In this document: in pieces, positions 45,870 to 55,124 of the stretch
Numbering within the stretch: position 1 is the stretch's first letter
Layout of the letters: every line of letters starts with the position of its first letter
DNA from: Pacificibacter maritimus
GTDB lineage: Bacteria > Pseudomonadota > Alphaproteobacteria > Rhodobacterales > Rhodobacteraceae
DNA: 64,000 nt
Assembly: GCF_003814915.1 (NCBI RefSeq)
Contig: NZ_RKQK01000005.1
Location: forward strand, 124,001-188,000
Direction: 5' to 3'
Position numbers and translations under genes: made by a program
Notes under the pieces: generated by a model
What the model saw: only the letters and a program-made list of their open reading frames with translations
The model's database searches: none
What the model was told of the DNA's origin: nothing

Positions 45870-48227
45870 ATGAGCAGTGATTTCAAAGATAACCAAGACG
45901 GCCAAGGCAATGCAATTGGCCAGTCAACCGAAGCGTTGCGGACAGCTATTGGTGACCGCTACTTAACTTATGCGCTGTCAACGATCATGCATCGCGCCTT
46001 GCCAGATGCCCGTGATGGTTTAAAGCCTGTGCACCGCCGCATCTTATATGCGATGCGTGAATTACGCCTGTCATCTAACGGTGGGTTCCGCAAGTCGGCC
46101 AAGATCACCGGCGATGTGATGGGTAACTATCACCCTCACGGTGATTCTGCGATTTACGATGCTATGGCTCGATTGGCGCAAGATTTTAATGTGCGCTACC
46201 CTTTGGTTCACGGCCAAGGGAACTTTGGCAATATCGATGGCGATAACCCAGCAGCAGCGCGTTATACGGAAGCGCGTATGACAGTCGCAGCCGAAGCTCT
46301 GCTCGAAGGCCTAAATGAAGACGCTGTCAATTTCCGCCCCAACTATGATGGCACTCTGACCGAACCAGAAGTGTTGCCCGCTGCCTTTCCAAATCTCTTA
46401 GCCAATGGGTCCACGGGTATTGCTGTGGGCATGGCGACAAACATCCCACCACACAATGTGGTCGAACTTGTTGATGCCAGTTTGCATATGATCAAGACCC
46501 CAGATGTGCGTGATGAAACGCTTTTAAATTACGTCAAAGGTCCTGATTTTCCAACGGGCGGCGTGATTGTCGAGTCTCCAGAAAGCATGGCAAAAACATA
46601 TGCCACGGGGCGCGGTGCCTTCCGGCTGCGCGCAAAATGGGAAATCGAAGATCTCGGGCGTGGCGTTTGGCAAGTGGTCGTGACTGAAATTCCCTATCAG
46701 GTGCAAAAATCAAAGCTGATCGAAAAAATTGCAGAACTGATTCAAACCAAGAAAATACCAATCCTCGGTGATGTGCGCGACGAAAGTACCGAAGATGTGC
46801 GTTTGGTTCTGGAGCCTAAGTCTAAGAATGTTGATCCTGAGATGTTGATGAACATGTTGTTCCGCAACTCAGATTTGGAAATTCGTTTTTCCATGAATAT
46901 GAACGTGCTGATTGACGGACGGACGCCCAAGGTCTGTTCGCTCAAAGAAGTGTTGCGCGCATTTTTAAACCACCGCCAAGATGTGCTTTTGCGCCGCTCT
47001 CAGCATCGTTTGGAAAAGATAGATCACCGTTTGGAAGTCCTGCGTGGCTTTATCATCGCCTTTCTGAACTTGGATCGCGTGATTGATATTATTCGCTACG
47101 ATAACGACCCTAAAGCGGCTCTCATGGCTGAAGAATGGGGTCGTGATTTCGCGCGAGCGATGACGGAAAAAGACTATGTTTCGCCGTTGCCAGCTGTCGA
47201 TGGCGTAGGCGAATTGTCTGAAATCCAAGCCGAAGCCATCCTGAACATGCGTCTGCGCAGCTTGCGCCGCCTTGAAGAAATGGAACTGATCCGTGAGCGC
47301 GATGCTTTGATGGAAGAACGCGCTGGCTTGATCGAACTTTTGGCGAATGACGACGTGCAATGGGCGCGGATTGTTGAAGAGCTCAAAGACATTAAGAAAC
47401 GGTTCGGCAAAGACTATGCGCGCGGCCATCGTTTGACGCAATTCTCAGAGGCAAAAGAAGTCGAAGATGTGCCGTTAGAGGCAATGATCGAACGTGAGCC
47501 CATCACAGTTGTCTGTTCGCAAATGGGGTGGATTCGCGCCATGTCTGGCCATATCGATTTGGGACGTGAGTTAAAGTTTAAAGACGGCGATGGTCCGCGC
47601 TTTATCTTCCATGCTGAGACAACAGACCGCTTGCTTTTGGTCGGATCAAATGGGCGCGTCTTGACGCTGTCGGCCGCGAACTTACCTGGTGGTCGTGGCA
47701 TGGGAGAGCCTGTGCGCCTGATCGTTGATTTGCCGAATGAAGCTGAAATCGTTGATCTTTTCGTGCACAAACCCGGAGAAAAGTTGTTGTTTGCCTCCAG
47801 TGCGGGTGACGGCTTCATCGTGCCAGAAAATGACATTATCGCGCAAACACGCACGGGCAAGCAGGTTTTGAACGTCAAAGATGGTGCGGTTGCAGCCTGC
47901 GTGCGTCGTGTTGCTGGGGATCATGTTGCTGTGATTTCGAAAAACCGCCGCTTCCTCGTCTTCCCGATTTCCGAGGTGCCTGAACTGGGTCGCGGAAAAG
48001 GTGTGCGCTTGCAAAAATACAGCCAAGCGCGCGGTGCACAAGGCACGCTGGAATTGGATGGTGGCCTAAGCGATATCACAACTTTTAACCTTGAAGAGGG
48101 ACTAAGTTGGACGATGGGCGGTGGCAATACGCGTACCGAAAAAGACCTGAGCCAATGGGTAGGTAAGCGGGCAGGGGTCGGTAAGCAGCCCCCCCATGGG
48201 TTCCCGCGTGATAACACATTTGGATAG
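45870..48227 (+). CDS. parC: DNA topoisomerase IV subunit A
   Basis: 785 residues. Start region RTAIGDRYLTYALSTIMHRALP, LKPVHRRILYAM, the quinolone-determining GDVMGNYHPHGDSAIYDAMA and the catalytic Tyr in AARYTEARM identify the type II topoisomerase A subunit. Length (shorter than GyrA, with a reduced C-terminal domain) and HRILYAMREL point to ParC. Subunit B is not in the window. A strong terminator follows. Confidence 0.93.
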   Translation: MSSDFKDNQDGQGNAIGQSTEALRTAIGDRYLTYALSTIMHRALPDARDGLKPVHRRILYAMRELRLSSNGGFRKSAKITGDVMGNYHPHGDSAIYDAMARLAQDFNVRYPLVHGQGNFGNIDGDNPAAARYTEARMTVAAEALLEGLNEDAVNFRPNYDGTLTEPEVLPAAFPNLLANGSTGIAVGMATNIPPHNVVELVDASLHMIKTPDVRDETLLNYVKGPDFPTGGVIVESPESMAKTYATGRGAFRLRAKWEIEDLGRGVWQVVVTEIPYQVQKSKLIEKIAELIQTKKIPILGDVRDESTEDVRLVLEPKSKNVDPEMLMNMLFRNSDLEIRFSMNMNVLIDGRTPKVCSLKEVLRAFLNHRQDVLLRRSQHRLEKIDHRLEVLRGFIIAFLNLDRVIDIIRYDNDPKAALMAEEWGRDFARAMTEKDYVSPLPAVDGVGELSEIQAEAILNMRLRSLRRLEEMELIRERDALMEERAGLIELLANDDVQWARIVEELKDIKKRFGKDYARGHRLTQFSEAKEVEDVPLEAMIEREPITVVCSQMGWIRAMSGHIDLGRELKFKDGDGPRFIFHAETTDRLLLVGSNGRVLTLSAANLPGGRGMGEPVRLIVDLPNEAEIVDLFVHKPGEKLLFASSAGDGFIVPENDIIAQTRTGKQVLNVKDGAVAACVRRVAGDHVAVISKNRRFLVFPISEVPELGRGKGVRLQKYSQARGAQGTLELDGGLSDITTFNLEEGLSWTMGGGNTRTEKDLSQWVGKRAGVGKQPPHGFPRDNTFG

Positions 48228-48229
48228 TC

Positions 48230-48258
48230 AAAAGGGCGCATCTGTTGCGCCCTTTTTT
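48230..48258 (+). terminator. Intrinsic terminator of parC
   Basis: AAAAGGGCGCA (48230-48240) pairs with TGCGCCCTTTT (48246-48256), an 11-base stem followed by further Ts. Confidence 0.9.
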
Positions 48259-48650
48259 GTGTGCAGGGAGTATAAAATCGGCTCGCTGTAGCGAGGCAAT
48301 GATGTCTATTTGACTCAATAGCGCTTACGGCTTGCCGCAAGGGACCGCGCCATCCACGCAGTTCGGGGTGCAGAAATAATTCTGGCTGATTCGTCAGGAC
48401 GCGCGGTGCCGACTAGGTCTGAGATATTGGTCATATGATGAGCAATATGGATCTACCTTAAGTGTTACAAAATCTTCAAACAGCTCCAGCCATGTGGTCG
48501 TGCAGTTTCAAAGGCCCAAGTGGCCCCTGAAACCGCAAGGTTTTTGACCAAAAACTCCCAAGGTTGACAGGTTAAGTTGCGAAATTAGCGACTTGGGCAA
48601 AAAGAATTGCGGCAGATGCCGCTCATAGTGTCGCAAATTTCAACTGGTGC
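48259..48650. other. Spacer between parC and the tuf promoter
   Basis: About 390 bases with no firm gene. It contains GTTTTTG-AC-CAAAAAC, a near-perfect palindrome at roughly 48540-48556, GGTTGACAGG just after it, and a 39-codon frame on the reverse strand listed separately. The tail end probably belongs to the upstream control region of tuf. Confidence 0.35.
48315..48434 (-). CDS. Possible 39-residue basic peptide
   Basis: A short reverse-strand frame starting MTNISDLVGTARPDESARI and ending in a basic RKRY. It has no convincing ribosome site and no recognised family. The frame sits alone in the parC-tuf spacer. Listed because the composition is protein-like, but chance is a real alternative. 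Confidence 0.2.
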   Translation of the reverse strand: MTNISDLVGTARPDESARIISAPRTAWMARSLAASRKRY

Positions 48651-48679
48651 TTGATTTTATGTCTGGAAAACAATAATTA
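48651..48679 (+). promoter_or_regulatory. Probable sigma-70 promoter of tuf
   Basis: TTGATT (48651-48656), 17 bases, TAATTA (48674-48679), about 58 bases before the tuf ATG. A GC-rich stem (GGGCCGCACGCGGCCCC) lies in the untranslated leader. Confidence 0.5.
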
Positions 48680-48737
48680 GCCCGCGATGATAATTCGGGC
48701 CGCACGCGGCCCCTTCTGGATAAAAGGCGCCTAGGAT

Positions 48738-49916
<1,179 letters not shown>

Positions 49917-49938
49917 TTTACTCAGCGATATGACTAGG

Positions 49939-49972
49939 AAAGAGCCGTCCCTCGGGGCGGCTCTTTGCTTTT
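49939..49972 (+). terminator. Intrinsic terminator of tuf
   Basis: AGAGCCG (49941-49947) pairs with CGGCTCT (49958-49964), with inner pairs of CC and GG, followed by TTGCTTTT. Confidence 0.88.
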
Positions 49973-50114
49973 GTAACCAACGATATGATTATCAAAGCCG
50001 TTTTATTTGCATGGAATATCGATGGTTGATACTATCTGTACAACTAATGGAGAGTGTCGTGATTCAGTAACTGCCCTTTTTTCAGCTTAAATATGTAAAA
50101 AGCAGGAGCGCAGT

Positions 50115-50783
50115 ATGCCTTTTCTGAATCCAAATACACGTCACCCTATCCGATTACCCGATGGCAGCGGCTACAAAAACACTGTCTGGTTAAAATCTGT
50201 CATCGACCATCCGCAAATTGATGTAGGTGACTTCACCTATTATAATGATTTTGAGACCGTCACCGACTATGCTGCGCGCATAGCGCCTTACTTGCATCAA
50301 GGTGCACCAGAGCGATTAATCATCGGCAAGTTTGGCCAATTCGCTCATGGAACCCGTTTTATCACCGATAGTGCCAATCATGCGCGCGATTGGTTTACGA
50401 CCTATCCGTTTGGCGTTTTTAACACTGATGTTATGCCCTTCTTTGCACAGGAATACTTCGAGAACCGTCGAAACACGGTGATCGGCCACGATGTTTGGAT
50501 CGGCCACGATGCAAAGATTATGCCTGGCGTCACTGTCGGGAGCGGCGCAATTGTTGGGGCAGGGGCGGTTGTCGTCAAAGATGTGCCTGATTTTGCGGTT
50601 GTGGCGGGAAATCCTGCGACGCTCGTAAGGATGCGCTTCGACCAGCCCATTATCGAGGCGTTACTTGCGCTTGAATGGTGGCATATGACGCTCGAACAGA
50701 TTCGCGCTTTGATGCCTGTCTTAGCTTCTGCCGACCTTGCTGGGTTACATCGGGCCTTGGCTAAAAAGCAGAATGGGCAATAG
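50115..50783 (+). CDS. CatB-type hexapeptide acetyltransferase
   Basis: 222 residues with a left-handed beta-helix: NTVIGHDVWIGHDAKIMPGV and GSGAIVGAGAVVVKDVPDFA are hexapeptide repeats, and the loop with HARDWFTTYPF is typical of the xenobiotic acetyltransferases (CatB/Vat group). It would acetylate a hydroxyl of a small molecule; drug resistance cannot be claimed from sequence. It lies between tuf and tRNA-Trp, where core genes are expected, so it looks like an accessory insertion. Confidence 0.87.
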   Translation: MPFLNPNTRHPIRLPDGSGYKNTVWLKSVIDHPQIDVGDFTYYNDFETVTDYAARIAPYLHQGAPERLIIGKFGQFAHGTRFITDSANHARDWFTTYPFGVFNTDVMPFFAQEYFENRRNTVIGHDVWIGHDAKIMPGVTVGSGAIVGAGAVVVKDVPDFAVVAGNPATLVRMRFDQPIIEALLALEWWHMTLEQIRALMPVLASADLAGLHRALAKKQNGQ

Positions 50784-50814
50784 TCACGTCATCTCACTGA
50801 AATTAACTGGCTGT

Positions 50815-50841
50815 CCGTGGTTTTATGCTTGCAAACCACGG
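50815..50841 (+). other. Hairpin after the acetyltransferase gene
   Basis: CCGTGGTTT and AAACCACGG form a perfect nine-base stem with a nine-base loop; the sequence after it is T-poor at first (GCGGCTTTCG). It may slow or end transcription from the acetyltransferase gene, and overlaps the -35 box proposed for the tRNA. Confidence 0.5.
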
Positions 50842-50857
50842 GCGGCTTTCGTATTTC
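50829..50857 (+). promoter_or_regulatory. Possible promoter of tRNA-Trp
   Basis: TTGCAA (50829-50834), 17 bases, TATTTC (50852-50857), 11 bases before the tRNA. The -10 box is weak. Confidence 0.35.
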
Positions 50858-50868
50858 ATGCGCCTAGT

Positions 50869-50944
50869 AGGGGTATAGCTCAGTTGGTAGAGCGACGGTC
50901 TCCAAAACCGTAGGCCCACAGTTCGAGTCTGTGTGCCCCTGCCA
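50869..50944 (+). tRNA. tRNA-Trp (anticodon CCA)
   Basis: A complete cloverleaf of 76 bases including the encoded CCA end. Acceptor AGGGGTA pairs with TGCCCCT; D arm GCTC...GAGC; anticodon loop CTCCAAA with CCA; T arm with GTTCGAGTC. Its place just before secE is the usual one. Confidence 0.97.
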
Positions 50945-51069
50945 TTTCCCAATGTGCCAAGGATGTGACACCGTTTCACAGCACTTGTTGGCTATGGGGT
51001 TGAATTAGGCAGCGTGCTGGCGTACACGCCCTTCACGATATCGATTACGATCCACAGTCAGGAAAAGAC

Positions 51070-51267
51070 ATGGCCAAGGCAAACCCACTTCTGTTTATCC
51101 AGCAAGTTCGTGCAGAAGCATCGAAAATCGTTTGGCCAGCGCGCCGCGAAGTTGTTTTGACAACGGTGATGGTCTTCATCATGGCCGCTTTGACTGCGAC
51201 ATTCTTTTTTGTTGTCGATCTTGGTATTCGCAGCGGCCTAGCCGCACTGCTTGATTTCGTAGGCTAA
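51070..51267 (+). CDS. secE: Preprotein translocase subunit SecE
   Basis: 65 residues with the SecE core FIQQVRAEASKIVWPARRE and a single membrane helix (TVMVFIMAALTATFFFVV). It clamps SecY in the Sec channel. Normally nusG follows closely; here 534 bases separate them. Confidence 0.95.
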   Translation: MAKANPLLFIQQVRAEASKIVWPARREVVLTTVMVFIMAALTATFFFVVDLGIRSGLAALLDFVG

Positions 51268-51303
51268 ATTCTAAGTGCATGTTGTGGCCCAATAGGGTGC
51301 ATC

Positions 51304-51585
51304 GTGGCTGAACAATTTTCAAAATTTAGACGACGCTGAGATCGAGTTGATCCCGCGAGGGCACATTTTTTCAGTGCGTCCGCTGCCGAAGGCACTCGGA
51401 TTAATCTCACGCGACGGTCCACCGACATGCTGCGCGTCACAAGTCGCAACGAAGTTTTGTTTCTCGATTTTATTGGATCAAGCAATGAGGCCGCTGCGCA
51501 TTTCATTGTCGATGGTCGGCTGACGACAATGCTCTGCGCTTTTACGCAACGGCGCGGACTGTTTGTCGATAGGGTTGAATGTTGA
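51304..51585 (+). pseudogene. Frameshifted, truncated remnant of a pyridoxamine-phosphate-oxidase-family gene
   Basis: The secE-nusG spacer encodes pieces of one protein in three frames: VAEQFSKF from 51304, LDDAEIELIPRGHIF from about 51326, and from about 51364 HFFSASAAEGTRINLTRR, later LFLDFIGSSNEAAAHF and MLCAFTQRRG. The segments TRINLT, IGSSNEAAAH and MLCAF match the conserved blocks of the general PPOX (flavin-binding split-barrel) family. Two frameshifts and a lost C-terminus show it is dead. Stop at 51583-51585. Confidence 0.75.
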
Positions 51586-51801
51586 AAATATGCTGTAAAA
51601 GTCCAACCAAACTTGGGTGTTGCGGCGTGTAAGCACTTGAACTTATGGACGTGGCACGGTAATTGCAGCGCATTCCACTGAGCTGGCGTGCATCGATTCG
51701 TGTTGTGCGCCGATTTTCTGTTTAGGGAAAAGGCACATAAGTGTTTAGGAAATAACGATATCTGGCAGGAATGCTGGAGTGATTGAAAAGGCAAGAGCAT
51801 C
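51586..51801. other. Spacer before nusG
   Basis: 216 bases after the PPOX-family remnant. I see no gene, tRNA or clear hairpin. It probably holds the remaining remnant and the nusG leader; the ribosome site before the nusG ATG is weak (GGCAAGAGCATC). Confidence 0.4.
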
Positions 51802-52338
51802 ATGGCTAAGCGTTGGTATTCGGTAAGCGTTCTCTCGAACTTCGAGAAAAAGATTGCCGAAGCGATCAAAGTTGCTGTGGTCGAAAAGGGCCTAGAGGAT
51901 CAAATCGAAGAAGTTTTGGTCCCCACAGAAGAAGTCATTGAAGTGCGCCGCGGTAAAAAAGTGACCGCAGAGCGCCGGTTCATGCCAGGTTATGTGTTGA
52001 TCCGCATGGAGATGACTGACGAAGGTTACCATCTTGTGAATTCAATCAATCGCGTCACTGGTTTCTTGGGCTCTTTTGGGCGCCCTGTTCCAATGCGTGA
52101 CGCCGAAGTCGAGGCCATCATGGGGCGCGCAGAAGAAACCAGCGCAGAAGCGCCACGGTCGACCATCACCTTTGAAGTGGGTGAACAGGTGTCCGTTGCC
52201 GAAGGGGCCTTTGAAGGGTTCGACGGCATGGTTGAAGAGGTTGATGAAGAAGCGCAGCGTTTGAAAGTTGCTGTTTCTATCTTTGGCCGCGCAACGCCGG
52301 TCGATTTGGAATTCGGTCAGGTTAACAAACAAGCTTGA
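51802..52338 (+). CDS. nusG: Transcription termination/antitermination protein NusG
   Basis: 178 residues: RWYSVSVLSNFEKKIAEAI begins the NGN domain, with FMPGYVLIRMEMTDE and FLGSFGRPVPM, and the C-terminal KOW domain (GEQVSVAEGAFEGFDGMVEE). It binds RNA polymerase and links to Rho or the ribosome. It is followed 102 bases later by rplK. Confidence 0.97.
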   Translation: MAKRWYSVSVLSNFEKKIAEAIKVAVVEKGLEDQIEEVLVPTEEVIEVRRGKKVTAERRFMPGYVLIRMEMTDEGYHLVNSINRVTGFLGSFGRPVPMRDAEVEAIMGRAEETSAEAPRSTITFEVGEQVSVAEGAFEGFDGMVEEVDEEAQRLKVAVSIFGRATPVDLEFGQVNKQA

Positions 52339-52440
52339 TCGATACTGAGTGGGAGGTAAGGGCATCGCGATGTCCAAACCCGACCACGCAACATTAGTCG
52401 CCGCAGGACGCGTTCTGTGGCAGTTGAAAAGGAAAATACA

Positions 52441-52866
52441 ATGGCTAAGAAGCTCGCAGGTACAATGAAACTGCAAGTGCCAGCAGGCAAAGCGAACCCG
52501 TCCCCACCCGTGGGTCCGGCGCTTGGTCAGCGCGGCATTAATATTATGGAATTCTGTAAGGCGTTTAACGCAAAAACGCAGGATCTTGAGTCAGGCGCAC
52601 CGTGCCCGACTGTGATCACTTACTACGCTGACAAGTCTTTCACTATGGACATCAAGACGCCTCCAGCGTCTTACTTCCTCAAGAAAGCTGCAAAACTCTC
52701 TTCAGGTGCAAAATTGCCCGGTCGTGAAGTTGTCGGTTCCGTTTCTGTTGCTCAGGTGAAAGAAATCGCCGAAGCAAAAATGAAAGACCTGAACGCAAAC
52801 GACCTAGATGCTGCTGTGCAGATCATCTTGGGTTCCGCGCGCTCCATGGGCATCGAGGTGAAGTAA
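52441..52866 (+). CDS. rplK: 50S ribosomal protein L11
   Basis: 141 residues from the ATG at 52441 ([20 protein letters not shown]), with [20 protein letters not shown]. It builds the GTPase-associated centre and is needed for stringent signalling. The frame is open slightly further up, but the canonical L11 start is at 52441. The stop shares a base with the rplA ATG (TAATG). Confidence 0.98.
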   Translation: MAKKLAGTMKLQVPAGKANPSPPVGPALGQRGINIMEFCKAFNAKTQDLESGAPCPTVITYYADKSFTMDIKTPPASYFLKKAAKLSSGAKLPGREVVGSVSVAQVKEIAEAKMKDLNANDLDAAVQIILGSARSMGIEVK

Positions 52867-53564
52867 TGGCTAAACTCGGTAAACGTACAGTTGCGGCACG
52901 CGAAGCATTCGCAGGCCAAGAAAACATCACTGTTGAAAACGCTGTAGCATTGGTGAAAACCAACGCGACTGCAAAATTCGACGAGACTGTTGAAATCGCT
53001 TTGAACCTTGGTGTTGACCCGCGTCACGCTGACCAAATGGTTCGTGGTGTTGTGTCTTTGCCAAATGGCACAGGCAAAACAGTACGCGTTGCGGTTTTCG
53101 CACGTGGCCCTAAAGCTGAAGAAGCGACAGCTGCTGGTGCAGACATCGTTGGCGCAGAAGACTTGATGGAAACCATTCAGAGCGGCAAGATCGAATTTGA
53201 TCGTTGTATCGCGACACCTGACATGATGCCTATCGTTGGTCGTTTGGGTAAAGTGCTTGGTCCACGTAACCTTATGCCAAACCCAAAAGTTGGCACTGTG
53301 ACTATGGACGTGAAAGCGGCCGTTGAAGCAGCTAAAGGTGGCGAAGTTCAGTTCAAAGCTGAAAAAGGTGGTGTTGTGCACGCTGGTGTTGGTAAAGCAT
53401 CCTTCTCTGAAGCGCAGCTTGCTGAAAATATTCGTGCATTTGTTGAGGCCGTTCAAAAAGCGCGCCCATCAGGCACCAAAGGCACATACATGAAAAAAGT
53501 TTCCTTGGCGTCCACGATGGGCCCAGGTGTTTCTGTTAGCATCGATAGCGCAACAGGCAACTAA
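52866..53564 (+). CDS. rplA: 50S ribosomal protein L1
   Basis: 232 residues starting [15 protein letters not shown], with the RNA-binding [19 protein letters not shown]-like block [18 protein letters not shown]1 forms the stalk by the E site and in many bacteria represses its own operon. A terminator follows. Confidence 0.98.
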   Translation: MAKLGKRTVAAREAFAGQENITVENAVALVKTNATAKFDETVEIALNLGVDPRHADQMVRGVVSLPNGTGKTVRVAVFARGPKAEEATAAGADIVGAEDLMETIQSGKIEFDRCIATPDMMPIVGRLGKVLGPRNLMPNPKVGTVTMDVKAAVEAAKGGEVQFKAEKGGVVHAGVGKASFSEAQLAENIRAFVEAVQKARPSGTKGTYMKKVSLASTMGPGVSVSIDSATGN

Positions 53565-53586
53565 GCTTTTTCACTATATTCTCTTG

Positions 53587-53615
53587 AAAGGCGCTCCATT
53601 GGGGCGCCTTTTTCC
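53587..53615 (+). terminator. Intrinsic terminator of the rplK-rplA operon
   Basis: AAAGGCGC (53587-53594) pairs with GCGCCTTT (53604-53611), followed by more Ts. It separates rplKA from rplJL. Confidence 0.88.
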
Positions 53616-53908
53616 TTAGGTCGCTTTGGTATCATTTCAACGGGCAGCACTTGCGCGTTTGATTAATCCCGTCTAAACACCTTCTTGCAGCCCAGCGTGC
53701 GATTCGTCGTGCGCTGTTTTGCGCTTCGTCCAAGACGGCGGGTGGAAAGTATTCTTTCCATAATTCCTGCCTGAGACGGGAAGACGAAAAGTTTATTTGA
53801 GGTATTACCTCGGGTGACTTTGGCGCAGCCCCGTAACGGACTTCGTGCCAACCTTGGTTGGTAGAATTGAGCCGGGAGGGGAAACCCTCCCAAAATTGGA
53901 GAAAAACT
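53616..53908 (+). promoter_or_regulatory. Long leader of rplJ, probable L10 autoregulation region
   Basis: About 290 bases between the rplA terminator and the rplJ start with no gene. They hold several GC-rich hairpin-forming stretches (for example CCAACCTTGGTTGG at about 53849 and GGGAGGGGAAACCCTCCC just before the ribosome site). Long structured leaders before rplJ bind the L10-L7/L12 complex in many bacteria; the structure here was not matched to a known model. Confidence 0.5.
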
Positions 53909-54424
53909 GTGGATAGAGCCCAAAAAGAAAAAATGGTCGACGAGCTCGGCCAAATCTTTGACAGCTCTGGCGTCGTTGTGGTTGCCCACTACGAAGGTCT
54001 TACAGTTGCTGATATGCAGGATCTGCGCGCACGCATGCGTGAAGTTGGTGGATCCGTACGCGTTGCCAAGAACAAGCTCGCCAAAATCGCCCTTGATGGT
54101 AAGCCTTGCGAAAGCATTGCAGAATACCTGACAGGCATGACTGTTATGACCTACTCTGAGGATCCTGTGGCTGCGGCCAAAGTTTCCCAAGAGTTCTCTA
54201 AGGATAACGAAAAATTCGTTATTCTTGGTGGTGCTATGGGTGATAACGCTCTTGACGTCGCCGGTGTTGCAGCCGTCGCCAAAATGCCTTCTCGCGAGGA
54301 GCTTATTGCTTCTATCGTTGGTTGCATTGGCGCACCTGCATCGAACATCGCTGGCGCGATTGGCGCTCCTGCTTCGAACATCGCTGGTATCTTGTCTACA
54401 ATCGAAGACAAAGCCGCTGCATAA
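53909..54424 (+). CDS. rplJ: 50S ribosomal protein L10
   Basis: 171 residues from a GTG at 53909 with TTGGAG eight bases upstream ([17 protein letters not shown]). It has the N-terminal rRNA-binding part ([27 protein letters not shown]) and a C-terminal stalk helix. Oddly the C-terminus contains a near-perfect direct repeat, [10 protein letters not shown] twice (about residues 140-160). An upstream frame to 53858 was rejected. Confidence 0.95.
   Translation: MDRAQKEKMVDELGQIFDSSGVVVVAHYEGLTVADMQDLRARMREVGGSVRVAKNKLAKIALDGKPCESIAEYLTGMTVMTYSEDPVAAAKVSQEFSKDNEKFVILGGAMGDNALDVAGVAAVAKMPSREELIASIVGCIGAPASNIAGAIGAPASNIAGILSTIEDKAAA
54326..54391 (+). repeat. Tandem 33-base duplication in rplJ
   Basis: Two adjacent 33-base copies differing at a few third positions, each encoding [10 protein letters not shown] plus one residue. 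The silent differences imply an old duplication kept in frame. Confidence 0.8.
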
Positions 54425-54496
54425 GCAATTTGGGACTGACGTAGTTTGCATAAAGCACGCGTTGGAACAGAAATATAAACGAACGGAAACAGTACA

Positions 54497-54868
54497 ATGG
54501 CTGATCTGAAAAAACTTGCTGAAGAGATCGTAGGTCTTACACTTCTCGAAGCACAAGAATTGAAAACTATCCTTAAAGACGAGTACGGCATCGAGCCTGC
54601 TGCTGGCGGCGCTGTAATGGTTGCTGGCGCTGCAGACGCTGGTGCGGCTGCTGAAGAAAAGAGCGAATTTGATGTTGTATTGAAAGACGCTGGCGCGTCC
54701 AAAATCAACGTGATCAAAGAAGTTCGCGGCATCACAGGTCTTGGCCTGAAAGAAGCTAAAGATCTTGTTGAAGCTGGTGGCAAAATCAAAGAAGGCGTTG
54801 ATAAAGCTGAAGCTGAAGACGTTAAAGCAAAACTCGAAGCAGCTGGCGCAACAGTCGAGCTTGCTTAA
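54497..54868 (+). CDS. rplL: 50S ribosomal protein L7/L12
   Basis: 123 residues: N-terminal dimer domain ([20 protein letters not shown]), an Ala-rich hinge and the C-terminal factor-binding domain ([20 protein letters not shown]). It recruits the translation GTPases. Start ATG at 54497. Confidence 0.98.
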   Translation: MADLKKLAEEIVGLTLLEAQELKTILKDEYGIEPAAGGAVMVAGAADAGAAAEEKSEFDVVLKDAGASKINVIKEVRGITGLGLKEAKDLVEAGGKIKEGVDKAEAEDVKAKLEAAGATVELA

Positions 54869-55124
54869 TCGCTTAGGCCTTTTTGAGGCCGTATAAAGTT
54901 AAGGCTGGATCCCGAAATTCGGGGTCCAGCCGAACCTGTCTTGGGGGCAGGATATGTTAATCCGCCTTAGTAAGTGTCCTATGATGGGACATTTTCTAAG
55001 GAGGGTTCGGATCGGGAGCCACCTGTGGGAGGGTGGCAGGAATAGATCGAGCACCTCTGTTTCGTAAGGGTACATCGGCCGGCGCCCAACGGTTCGATGC
55101 AGCTCGCGAAAAATTGAAAAGGTA
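54869..55124. other. rplL-rpoB spacer
   Basis: 256 bases without a gene. The main element is a long hairpin at 54903-54931, listed separately; two smaller stems (TGTCC...GGACA near 54980 and GCCACC...GGTGGC near 55020) follow. This is the usual place of an attenuator or processing site in the rplJL-rpoBC operon. Confidence 0.5.
54903..54931 (+). other. Long hairpin between rplL and rpoB
   Basis: GGCTGGATCCCG pairs with CGGGGTCCAGCC with one G-T wobble and a loop of about five bases. There is no T run, so it is not a normal terminator; an RNase III-type processing site, as in the E. coli rplL-rpoB spacer, is the likely role. Confidence 0.55.

Noticed and set aside
48320-48385. Reverse-strand peptide segment reading NYFCTPNCVDGAVPCGKP
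   Set aside because: Looks like a Cys-rich protein end, but the frame has a stop shortly before it and no start codon, so it cannot be a gene as it stands; decay or chance.
51264-51869. 201-codon reverse-strand frame across the secE-nusG spacer
   Set aside because: It overlaps the nusG start and the PPOX-family remnant, has no family resemblance and a Cys/Ser/Arg-rich shadow composition.
53663-54556. 297-codon reverse-strand frame over rplJ
   Set aside because: Antisense shadow of rplJ and its leader, with no recognisable protein features.
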